DNA from: Actinomycetes bacterium
Lineage (GTDB): Bacteria; Actinomycetota; Acidimicrobiia; Acidimicrobiales; Bog-793
Assembly: GCA_021823365.1 (NCBI GenBank)
Contig: JAKAOD010000083.1
Location: forward strand, 1 to 9,613
Direction: 5' to 3'
Length of the DNA: 9,613 bases
Shown: positions 1 to 5,583 of the stretch, in pieces
Layout of the letters: the number at the start of each line of letters is the position of its first letter
Numbering within the stretch: the stretch's first letter is position 1
Translations under genes and position numbers: made by a program
Notes under the pieces: generated by a model
The model's input: the letters and a program-made list of their open reading frames with translations, nothing else
Told to the model about the DNA's origin: nothing
Databases searched by the model: none

Positions 1-1
1 C

Positions 2-391
2 GATCTCGACACCCGACGGCTGCTCGCCGCGATGCGCCGTCTCGGCGTCGTGCCCGCGACCGTCGACGAGGACCGGCTCGTGAAGGATCTCGACCGGCTC
101 ACGGCCTCCTCGATCGAGGTGGCGGTGGGCGACCTGCGCCTCGCCCCGCTCGTCGCCGACCTGATGGGCGTGAGCAGGCGCCATCGTCTCGCCTTCCCGA
201 GAGACCTTGCGCTCCTGGTCAAGACGGTCGTGATGTGCGAGGGCCTCGCCGCCCAGCTCGACCCGGCCTTCGCGCTTCCCGAGGTGCTGGTCGCCTTCGC
301 CGCGACCGGCCTTTCCGGCACGGGGAAAGGACGGCCTGAGTGCCCGGAGCGGGGCTCGAACCCGCACGTCCTCTCGGACAGCGGCTTTTGA
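2..391 (+). CDS. AarF/UbiB-family (ABC1 atypical kinase-like) protein, C-terminal fragment
   Basis: Only the last 129 codons are present; the reading frame is open from the window edge (first full codon at 2), so the ATG at 32 is internal rather than the start. The visible part resembles the helical C-terminal end of ABC1/AarF/UbiB proteins: a stretch around GVVPATVDEDRL, then FPRDLALLVKTVVMCEG followed by AAQLDPAF, which fits the family pattern P-DLALL-(R/K)-LEG-LDPDF. The kinase-like catalytic motifs (KxGQ, DFG-like) lie outside the window and cannot be checked. Family members support quinone biosynthesis or lipid homeostasis at the membrane; the exact role here is unknown. No C-terminal transmembrane helices are seen, although many UbiB proteins have them. 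About the last 17 codons are antisense to tRNA-Leu, and the TGA stop (389-391) overlaps its anticodon, so this tail is probably non-conserved read-through. Confidence 0.82.
   Translation, partial: DLDTRRLLAAMRRLGVVPATVDEDRLVKDLDRLTASSIEVAVGDLRLAPLVADLMGVSRRHRLAFPRDLALLVKTVVMCEGLAAQLDPAFALPEVLVAFAATGLSGTGKGRPECPERGSNPHVLSDSGF
310..330 (-). terminator. Possible hairpin downstream of tRNA-Leu
   Basis: CCTTTCC (310-316) and GGAAAGG (324-330) form a perfect 7-bp inverted repeat with a 7-nt loop. On the minus strand it starts about 10 nt past the tRNA 3' end, where a terminator or a 3'-processing boundary would be expected. No T-run follows, so it is not a canonical intrinsic terminator. It also lies inside the 3' end of the AarF-type coding sequence, so chance or codon constraint remains possible. 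Confidence 0.35.
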
Positions 392-423
392 GGCCGCCGC
401 GTCTGCCATTCCGCCATCCGGGC
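341..423 (-). tRNA. tRNA-Leu (anticodon CAA)
   Basis: Reading the minus strand from 423 to 341 gives a complete class II cloverleaf of 83 nt. The acceptor stem is GCCCGGA paired with TCCGGGC, plus discriminator A (341). The D arm is GCG-loop-CGC, the anticodon stem is GCGGC/GCCGC with loop CTCAAAA, and the long variable arm TGTCCGAGAGGACGT can form a stem. The T arm is GCGGG-TTCGAGC-CCCGC. The anticodon CAA (plus-strand 388-390 TTG) reads UUG, a minor leucine codon in this GC-rich genome, though it does occur in the coiled-coil gene, pdtaR, polA and coaE here. The 3' CCA is not encoded (CTC follows instead), so CCA must be added enzymatically. The gene converges on, and overlaps in antisense, the 3' end of the AarF-type gene. 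Confidence 0.97.
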
Positions 424-454
424 GCCGGTGGCCACGCACGCCGGCCGCCGCTGC

Positions 455-483
455 ACGTTACCGCCAGGGCTGCCGGGCCGTTA
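455..483 (-). promoter_or_regulatory. Possible promoter for tRNA-Leu
   Basis: On the minus strand TAACGT (plus 460-455) fits a TAnnnT -10 element, and TAACGG (plus 483-478) lies exactly 17 bases upstream as a weak -35 match. Transcription would start near 448, leaving a precursor leader of about 25 nt before the tRNA at 423. The -35 overlaps the proposed -10 of the divergent menC promoter. The call rests on weak matches. Confidence 0.3.
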
Positions 484-494
484 GCGTCGCTGCC
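482..494 (+). promoter_or_regulatory. -10 element positioned for a leaderless menC transcript
   Basis: TAGCGT (482-487) fits TAnnnT and is followed by 7 bases and then the GTG start at 495. Transcription would therefore begin at or next to the start codon. No Shine-Dalgarno-like sequence precedes the GTG and no clear -35 is visible. The same geometry recurs before the coiled-coil gene, polA and uvrB. Confidence 0.5.
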
Positions 495-1610
495 GTGAGG
501 CTGCTCGCTGCGGGGCTGCTTCGTCTCGAGCTCCAGCTCACAAGGACCGTCGCGTCCGCTGCCGGCGAGCACGGGCGCCGACCGGTCGTGCTCGTGCGCC
601 TCGAGACGGACGCAGGGCCGGGCTGGGGCGAGTGCGCCGCGCTCGCCGCGCCGAGCTACACCGAGGAGCATGCCGACGGGGCGGAGCAGGTCCTCGCCCA
701 GCACCTCCTGCCCCTCCTGCTCGAACAGGGCGCGCCCGACGAGGGCGTGGAGTCGGCGCTCGACCGCCTGGAGGTCGTGAGGGGCCACCGCATGGCGAAG
801 GCGGCCGTCGAGATGGCGCTGCTCGACGCCGAGCTGCGCGCCTCGGGCCGCTCGCTCGGCGCGCGCCTCGGCGCGACGAGTGCCCGTGTCCCCGCGGGAG
901 CGACGGTCGGGATCGGTCGACCCGCTGCCGTCCTCGCCGAGGTCGCCGCGGCGGTCGGGGAAGGGATCCGGCACGTGAAATGCAAGATCGCTCCGGGCGC
1001 CGACCTGGCGCTGGTCGAGCCGGTGCGCGAGACCTACCCGGACCTCGACCTCTCCGTCGACGCCAACGGCGCGTACCGTCTCGGGAGGCGGGAGGACCTC
1101 GAGAGCCTCCGCGCGCTCGACAGGCTCGGGCTCACCGCCCTCGAGCAGCCGCTCGCCCCGGACGACCTCGTCGGCCACGGCGAGCTCTCCCGGCTCATCG
1201 AGACGCCGGTGCTGCTCGACGAGTCGGTCCCCAGCCTGGGCGCGCTCGAGGCGGCGATCGCCCTCGGCGCCTGCGACGGCGTGAGCCTCAAGCCGGCGCG
1301 GCTCGGCGGGGTGCTCGCCGCCCGGAGCGCCGAGCGCCGCTGCGCAGCCGCCCGGCTCCACTGCAGCCCGGGAGGGATGTTCGAGACCGGGCTCGCCCGG
1401 GCGGCGTCGCTCGCCGTCGCCGCGCTGCCCGGGGTCGACCTTCCCGGCGACCTCGGACCGAGCGACCGCTACTTCTCCCCGGACCTCACCGAGCCGATCC
1501 GGCTGGTCGACGGCGAGCTCGCGGTGCCGACCTCGCCCGGGATCGGCGCCGAGCCGCTGGAGGACGTGCTGGAGGCGGCCACCGTTCGCTCGAGGACGAT
1601 CCGGGCGTGA
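495..1610 (+). CDS. menC: o-Succinylbenzoate synthase (MenC), enolase superfamily
   Basis: MenC dehydrates SHCHC to o-succinylbenzoate in menaquinone biosynthesis, in the cytoplasm, using Mg2+. The 371-residue protein has the full enolase-superfamily layout: an N-terminal capping domain (to about 120) with GWGECAAL and PSYTEEH, then a TIM barrel. Barrel residues are K162 and K164 (VKCKI), metal ligands D189 (DANG), E217 (LEQPL) and D242 (LLDES), and general base K266 (SLKPARLGG). The C-terminal GGMFETGLAR at about 293 and LPGDLGPSDRYF are typical of the OSBS/N-acylamino acid racemase branch, whose members can have either activity or both. No other men genes are nearby, so specificity is inferred from motifs. 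The GTG at 495 gives the expected N-terminus and sits 7 nt after a TAnnnT element. The gene diverges from tRNA-Leu and ends at a strong hairpin, so it is probably monocistronic. Confidence 0.86.
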   Translation: MRLLAAGLLRLELQLTRTVASAAGEHGRRPVVLVRLETDAGPGWGECAALAAPSYTEEHADGAEQVLAQHLLPLLLEQGAPDEGVESALDRLEVVRGHRMAKAAVEMALLDAELRASGRSLGARLGATSARVPAGATVGIGRPAAVLAEVAAAVGEGIRHVKCKIAPGADLALVEPVRETYPDLDLSVDANGAYRLGRREDLESLRALDRLGLTALEQPLAPDDLVGHGELSRLIETPVLLDESVPSLGALEAAIALGACDGVSLKPARLGGVLAARSAERRCAAARLHCSPGGMFETGLARAASLAVAALPGVDLPGDLGPSDRYFSPDLTEPIRLVDGELAVPTSPGIGAEPLEDVLEAATVRSRTIRA

Positions 1611-1642
1611 GCGCCGCCGCCCGGCCGACCGGGCGGCGGCGC
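1611..1642 (+). terminator. Perfect 14-bp GC hairpin after menC
   Basis: GCGCCGCCGCCCGG (1611-1624) and CCGGGCGGCGGCGC (1629-1642) are perfect reverse complements separated by the tetraloop CCGA. The stem starts at the base directly after the menC TGA. No U-run follows (GACGCGCCCACC), so this resembles the U-less hairpin terminators proposed for actinobacteria, or an mRNA 3'-end stabiliser. The base pairing is read directly; the function is inferred. Confidence 0.7.
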
Positions 1643-1708
1643 GACGCGCCCACCAGCCGCCGGCACCCCCCGGGGGCGCAGGCATGCTGCGCCCTGGTCG
1701 AGCACCTC

Positions 1709-1721
1709 TACACTTGGCCCC
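1709..1721 (+). promoter_or_regulatory. -10 element positioned for a leaderless coiled-coil gene/pdtaR transcript
   Basis: TACACT (1709-1714) fits TAnnnT and is separated by exactly 7 bases from the GTG at 1722. The predicted transcript start coincides with the start codon. No Shine-Dalgarno lies before this GTG, and no convincing -35 is seen at 16-18 bp. It would drive the coiled-coil gene and pdtaR together. Confidence 0.5.
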
Positions 1722-2024
1722 GTGCGCATCCGAGCCGAATCGGGCCGCCAGCGCGTCGAGCGGCGGCTGTTCGACGTGCACGCCCGGCTCGAGCGCGCCC
1801 GTGCGGAGCTGGCGCTCGCCGACGAGCAGCTCGCCGCCCTCGACGAGTCGGCCGAGGAGGCGAAGATCCGCATGCTCGTCGCCGAGACGCCGCTCGCCGA
1901 GCGGGAGTGGCACGAGGCGCGCCGCCACGCCGACGTGATGGCGCGCAGCCGGGACGCGGCGCGGACCGCCGTGGCGGAGCTGGAGCGCGCCCAGGACGAG
2001 CTGTTGTCCCAGCTCATCGTCTGA
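1722..2024 (+). CDS. Small coiled-coil protein of unknown function, upstream of pdtaR
   Basis: I do not recognise this 100-residue protein. It is soluble, has no signal peptide, membrane segment, cysteine or metal motif, and is almost entirely charged helix. One long amphipathic helix (about residues 5-45, containing RLERARAELALADEQLAAL) is followed by a short break (VAETPLAE, about 53-60) and a second helix (about 60-98, ending ELERAQDELLSQLIV). This suggests a helical hairpin or a coiled-coil dimer. The GTG at 1722 is chosen because a TAnnnT element lies 7 nt upstream, as at other genes here. The stop is 17 bases before the GTG of pdtaR, whose Shine-Dalgarno fills the gap, so the two are probably cotranscribed. 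A link to PdtaR signalling is inference from position alone. Confidence 0.74.
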   Translation: MRIRAESGRQRVERRLFDVHARLERARAELALADEQLAALDESAEEAKIRMLVAETPLAEREWHEARRHADVMARSRDAARTAVAELERAQDELLSQLIV

Positions 2025-2030
2025 CCGACC

Positions 2031-2037
2031 GAGGAGG
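2031..2037 (+). promoter_or_regulatory. Shine-Dalgarno of pdtaR
   Basis: GAGGAGG followed by AAGC precedes the GTG at 2042. It is the strongest ribosome-binding site in the window, it fixes the pdtaR start, and it contrasts with the start regions of menC, the coiled-coil gene, polA and uvrB, which have none. Confidence 0.8.
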
Positions 2038-2041
2038 AAGC

Positions 2042-2638
2042 GTGGGGCGCACCGTCGTCATCGCCGAGGACGAGGCGATCGTCCGCCTCGATTTGCGCGA
2101 GACGCTCGAAGAGGAGGGCTACGAGGTCGTCGGGGAGACCGGGCGGGGCGACGAGGCCGTCGAGCTCGTGCGCGCCCACCGCCCCGACCTCGTCATCCTC
2201 GACATCAAGATGCCGGGGATGGACGGGCTCCAGGCGGCGCACGAGATCAACCGCGAGCGGCGCAGCGCCGTGCTCATCCTCACGGCGTTCAGCCAGCGTG
2301 ACCTGATCGAGCAGGCACGCGACGCAGGCGCCCTCGCCTACCTCGTGAAGCCCTTCCAGAAGGAGGAGCTGCTCCCGGCGATCGAGGTCGCGCTCGGCCG
2401 CTATGCCGAGATGCAGGCGCTCGAAGCCGAGAACGCCGCCCTCTCCGACGACAAGCGCGGTCTCGAGCACCAGCTCGAGACCCGGCGATGGGTCGATCGC
2501 GCCAAGGGCAAGCTCATGGACGACCACGGCATGACCGAGGCGAAGGCGTTCGCCTTCATCCAGCAGACGGCGATGAACAGCAGGACGACGATGCGCGAGG
2601 TCGCTGCCGACGTCGTCGAGGGGCGGACCGCACCGTAG
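2042..2638 (+). CDS. pdtaR: ANTAR-domain response regulator, PdtaR type
   Basis: This 198-residue protein has an N-terminal receiver domain (about 3-120) and a C-terminal ANTAR RNA-binding domain (about 135-192), joined by a helical linker rich in E, L and A. Receiver landmarks are acidic E9/D10, phosphoacceptor D54 (LVILDIKMPGMDG), T81 (LILTAF) and K103 (YLVKPF), all present. The ANTAR part shows W150-V-D-R-AKGKLM, then HGMTEAKAFAFIQQTAMNSRTTMREVA, matching the family. ANTAR proteins bind paired RNA hairpins with six-base loops and act as antiterminators. M. tuberculosis PdtaR (Rv1626) is activated by the histidine kinase PdtaS, encoded elsewhere, and no kinase gene is visible here either. 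Position two genes ahead of the polA-rpsA-coaE-uvrB block supports orthology to Rv1626. It follows the coiled-coil gene by 17 bases with a strong Shine-Dalgarno, so it is probably the second gene of that transcript. Confidence 0.93.
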   Translation: MGRTVVIAEDEAIVRLDLRETLEEEGYEVVGETGRGDEAVELVRAHRPDLVILDIKMPGMDGLQAAHEINRERRSAVLILTAFSQRDLIEQARDAGALAYLVKPFQKEELLPAIEVALGRYAEMQALEAENAALSDDKRGLEHQLETRRWVDRAKGKLMDDHGMTEAKAFAFIQQTAMNSRTTMREVAADVVEGRTAP

Positions 2639-2655
2639 GTCGCGGGTGCCGCACG

Positions 2656-2722
2656 GGCGCCCCTCGGGCGCCGCACGGCCGCTTGGCGCGGCGCCCGGCA
2701 GGTTCGCCTGACCTGCGCCGGG
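2656..2722 (+). terminator. Two GC hairpins between pdtaR and polA
   Basis: Hairpin one: GGCGCCC (2656-2662) pairs perfectly with GGGCGCC (2666-2672) around the 3-nt loop CTC. Hairpin two: CCCGGCAGGT (2694-2703) pairs with ACCTGC (2711-2716) and CGGG (2719-2722) around a 7-nt loop, with a 2-nt bulge, and is followed by GCCTTTCC with a short T-run. Either could end the pdtaR transcript before the polA promoter. Neither has a full U-tract. The 9-base direct repeat GCCGCACGG (2648-2656 and 2670-2678) flanks hairpin one. Confidence 0.42.
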
Positions 2723-2744
2723 GCCTTTCCGGCGCCGGACGGCT

Positions 2745-2757
2745 TACGATCGCAACG
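2745..2757 (+). promoter_or_regulatory. -10 element positioned for a leaderless polA transcript
   Basis: TACGAT (2745-2750) fits TAnnnT and is followed by CGCAACG (7 bases) and the GTG at 2758. No Shine-Dalgarno is present. The palindrome CCGGCGCCGG (2729-2738) lies just upstream in the -10/-35 spacer region and may be a regulator site or chance in GC-rich DNA. Confidence 0.5.
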
Positions 2758-5478
2758 GTGGCGACGTACTTCCTCCTCGACGGGCATTCGCTCGCCTTCC
2801 GTGCCTGGTTCGCGTTGCAGGACGCCGGCATGGCGACGTCCTCGGGACAGCAGACCCAGGCGGTCTACGGCTTCGTCTCGATGGTCACGAAGCTGCTCGC
2901 AGACTTTCACCCAGACGGGATGGCGGTCGCCTTCGACCGGCGCGAGCCGACCTTCCGTGACGAGATCGCCGCCGACTACAAGGCTGGCCGACCGCCGACT
3001 CCCGAGCCCCTGGTCGCCCAGGTCGAGCTGATCCGCGAGCTCGTCGAGGCGCTCGGGATCCCCTGCCTCGACGCGGTCGGCTTCGAGGCCGACGACGTCA
3101 TCGCGACGGTCGCCACCCGGCTCTCGGGCGGAGGCGACGACGTCATCGTCGTGACCGGCGACCGTGACTCGTTCCAGCTCGTCGAGGACCCGCACGTCAA
3201 GGTCCTCTACAACCGTCGCGGGGTCAGCGACTACGTGCTGTACGACGAGGCCGGGATAGAGGAGCGCACCGGCGTCCCTCCGCCGAGCTACCCCCTGCTC
3301 GCCGCCCTGCGAGGCGACCCTTCGGACAACCTGCCGGGAGTGCCCGGGGTCGGCGAGAAGACCGCCGCCAAGCTCGTCGAGACCTACGGCGACCTCGACG
3401 CCCTCTACGCGCATCTCGCGGAGCTCTCCCCGAAGCTGCGCGAGTCGCTCGCCTCGCACGAGGGCCAGGTCCGCCTCAACCTCCGGCTGATCCCGCTCGT
3501 GCGCGACGTGCCGCTCGGGCTCGACGCCGACCCGAGGGCGGCGATGGTCGTCGGCGGCGCGACGGACCGCGACGGCCTCGAGCGGCTCTTCGCCTTCCTC
3601 GAGATGCGCACGCCGAAGGAGCGGCTCTTCGACGTCCTCGATCGCTACGGACCGGCCGGTGGCGCGACGGCCGGCGGGGCGCCTGCGACGCTCGGCGCCC
3701 GCGAAGTCGTCGTGCTCGACGAGCCGAGGGAGGCGGCGCGCTTCCTCGCCGAGCTCGGCGCATCCGGCGCCGACGTCATTTGCGAGCCGCAGTGGTCCGG
3801 CCAGCCGGGTCGCTCAGCGCTGGAGTGGCTCGCCCTCGCCGCCCGGCATGGCGCGAGCGCCGCGCTTCTCTCGGGCCCGGTGGTCGCCGAGCCGGAGGTC
3901 GTCGCCGCGCTCGTCCCCCTCGTCGGGGGTCGCGCGCCGCGCACGAGCGGGCATCGGGTGAAGGAGCTGATGCGGGCGCTCCTGCCCGACGGCGTCGACG
4001 TCCGGTCGCTCGACCTCGACACCGGCGTCGCCGCCTATCTCGTCGACTCCACCGTCGGCCAGCCGGACCTCGCCGAGCTCGCCGGGCGCTTCCACGTCCC
4101 TCTCGCCGGCGAGCCGCCGGCCGACGGTCGTCTCCCGCTCGGCCCGGGCACCGGCGACGAGGTGCCGCCCGCGGCCGCGGCCGGCCGGCGCCTCGCCGCC
4201 CTCGCCGCCCTCGCCGACCTCGTCGGGACCGAGCTGGACCGCGTCGGCGCGCGCCGGCTCTACGAGGAGGTCGAGCGGCCCCTCGTACGGGTCCTCGCGA
4301 GGATGGAGGTCGCCGGCATCGGCGTCGACGTCGAGCGCCTGCGCACCATCAACGCCGAGCTCACCGCAGAGGCCAGGGAGCTCGAGGCCGGGGTCCAGCG
4401 CATCGCCGGCGAGAAGTTCAACGTCAACTCGACCCAGCAGCTCCGTCACGTCCTCTACGAGCGGCTGCGCCTCAGCCCGGGGCGGCGGACGAAGACCGGG
4501 TACTCGACGGACGCGGCGACGCTCGAGAAGCTGCGCGAGAGCGACGGCACGGGCATCGTCGACGCGCTCCTGCGCTATCGCGAGGTGGAGAAGCTGCGCT
4601 CGACCTACGGCGAGGGCCTCCTCGCCGAGGTCGCACCTGACGGGCGGATCCACGCCTCGTTCAACCAGACGGTCGCCCGCACCGGCCGCCTCTCGTCCGA
4701 CCAGCCGAACCTCCACAACATCCCCGTGCGCACCGACTCCGGCCGCCGGTTCAGGGAGGCGTTCGTCCCGGCGCCGGGGTGCGGGCTGCTCGTCGCCGAC
4801 TACAACCAGATCGAGCTGCGGGTGATCGCGCACCTCTCGGGCGACACTGGGCTCGTCGAGGCGTTCCGAGCCGGGCGCGACATCCACACGGCGACGGCGA
4901 CGCGCGTCTTCGGCGTCGAGCCGTCGCAGGTCACGGTCGCGCAGCGCTCGAAGGCGAAGATGATCTCCTACGGGCTCGCCTACGGCATGGAGGCCTACGG
5001 CCTCTCGCGGCGGCTCGGCGTGCCGGTCGAGGAGGCGACGGCGATCCTCGAGCAGTACTTCGCCGCCTTCCCTGCCGTCCGCGCCTACATGGACGCGACG
5101 GTCGCCGAGGCGAAGCGGCGCGGCTACACCGAGACGCTCACCGGGCGGCGCCGCTACCTGCCCGAGCTGGCGTCGGACAACTTCAGGGTGCGCCAGGCGG
5201 CCGAGCGGCAGGCGATGAACTCGGGGATCCAGGGGCTCGCGGCAGACCTGTTCAAGAAGGCGCTCGTCCGCCTCGACGCCGCGCTCGAGGAGGCGGGGCT
5301 CGAGGCGCGCATCGTGCTCCAGGTGCACGACGAGGTGCTCGTCGAGGCCCCTGAGGCCGAGCAGGAGCGGGTGGGGGAGCTCACGCTCGAGGCGATGCGC
5401 GATGCGCTGCCGCTCGACGTGCCGCTCGAGGTCCATTGCGCGTGGGGCCCGAGCTGGGCTGACGCAAAGCAGGCCTGA
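2758..5478 (+). CDS. polA: DNA polymerase I (5'-nuclease plus polymerase, proofreading-dead)
   Basis: This 906-residue Pol I serves Okazaki fragment maturation and repair gap filling. The 5'-nuclease domain (about 1-290) is intact: D8 (LLDGHS), E110/D112/D113 (GFEADDV), D135/D137 (TGDRDSFQL), D187/D190 (GDPSDN) and a helix-hairpin-helix at GVPGVGEKTA. The middle domain (about 310-480) has lost the exonuclease acids: ICEP (342-344) stands where DxE is expected, and the later aspartates are also absent, so proofreading is predicted inactive, as reported for mycobacterial PolA. The polymerase domain has motif A D681 (DYNQIELRV), an O helix with R730, K734, Y738 and Y742, and motif C H-D858-E859. 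Each of these lies 24 residues before its E. coli counterpart. Tyrosine 738 replaces E. coli F762. The start is the GTG at 2758, because MATYFLLDGHS matches the family N-terminus; the open frame upstream has no homology. Confidence 0.98.
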   Translation: MATYFLLDGHSLAFRAWFALQDAGMATSSGQQTQAVYGFVSMVTKLLADFHPDGMAVAFDRREPTFRDEIAADYKAGRPPTPEPLVAQVELIRELVEALGIPCLDAVGFEADDVIATVATRLSGGGDDVIVVTGDRDSFQLVEDPHVKVLYNRRGVSDYVLYDEAGIEERTGVPPPSYPLLAALRGDPSDNLPGVPGVGEKTAAKLVETYGDLDALYAHLAELSPKLRESLASHEGQVRLNLRLIPLVRDVPLGLDADPRAAMVVGGATDRDGLERLFAFLEMRTPKERLFDVLDRYGPAGGATAGGAPATLGAREVVVLDEPREAARFLAELGASGADVICEPQWSGQPGRSALEWLALAARHGASAALLSGPVVAEPEVVAALVPLVGGRAPRTSGHRVKELMRALLPDGVDVRSLDLDTGVAAYLVDSTVGQPDLAELAGRFHVPLAGEPPADGRLPLGPGTGDEVPPAAAAGRRLAALAALADLVGTELDRVGARRLYEEVERPLVRVLARMEVAGIGVDVERLRTINAELTAEARELEAGVQRIAGEKFNVNSTQQLRHVLYERLRLSPGRRTKTGYSTDAATLEKLRESDGTGIVDALLRYREVEKLRSTYGEGLLAEVAPDGRIHASFNQTVARTGRLSSDQPNLHNIPVRTDSGRRFREAFVPAPGCGLLVADYNQIELRVIAHLSGDTGLVEAFRAGRDIHTATATRVFGVEPSQVTVAQRSKAKMISYGLAYGMEAYGLSRRLGVPVEEATAILEQYFAAFPAVRAYMDATVAEAKRRGYTETLTGRRRYLPELASDNFRVRQAAERQAMNSGIQGLAADLFKKALVRLDAALEEAGLEARIVLQVHDEVLVEAPEAEQERVGELTLEAMRDALPLDVPLEVHCAWGPSWADAKQA

Positions 5479-5488
5479 TCCTGCGGTG

Positions 5489-5494
5489 TAGCAT
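5489..5494 (+). promoter_or_regulatory. Possible -10 of rpsA-coaE
   Basis: TAGCAT (5489-5494) lies 10 bases after the polA stop and fits TAnnnT, giving a start near 5501 and an untranslated leader of about 83 nt before the ATG at 5584. No in-frame start sits at the predicted transcript start, so rpsA, unlike its neighbours, would have a leader. No terminator is visible between polA and rpsA, so read-through from polA is also possible. Confidence 0.38.
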
Positions 5495-5583
5495 GCTTCG
5501 TCCGTTTCCGTGGCCGCCGGTGGCGAGGGGCGCTGCGCCCGAAGCCGCAGGCGGGCGTATGAGCCCGAGGCGATCCCCAGCAC

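Noticed and set aside
1663..1678. C-run/G-run palindrome in the menC-to-coiled-coil spacer
   Set aside because: It is a simple C-to-G block without a loop. Such self-complementary runs are common by chance in DNA this GC-rich.
219..1928. Long minus-strand open frame (569 codons) opposite menC and the tRNA
   Set aside because: It spans a tRNA gene and the strong menC hairpin, and is low-complexity Arg/Gly/Ala/Glu. It is an antisense shadow.
632..2041. Plus-strand open frame upstream of and continuous with pdtaR, overlapping menC in another frame
   Set aside because: The part before 2042 is Arg/Ala/Gly/Pro-rich shadow of menC and the coiled-coil gene. The GTG at 2042 has a strong Shine-Dalgarno and starts exactly at the receiver domain.
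2488..2757. N-terminal extension of the polA frame back to 2488
   Set aside because: It overlaps pdtaR and has no polymerase homology. The GTG at 2758 gives the canonical N-terminus and has a promoter-like element at the expected distance.
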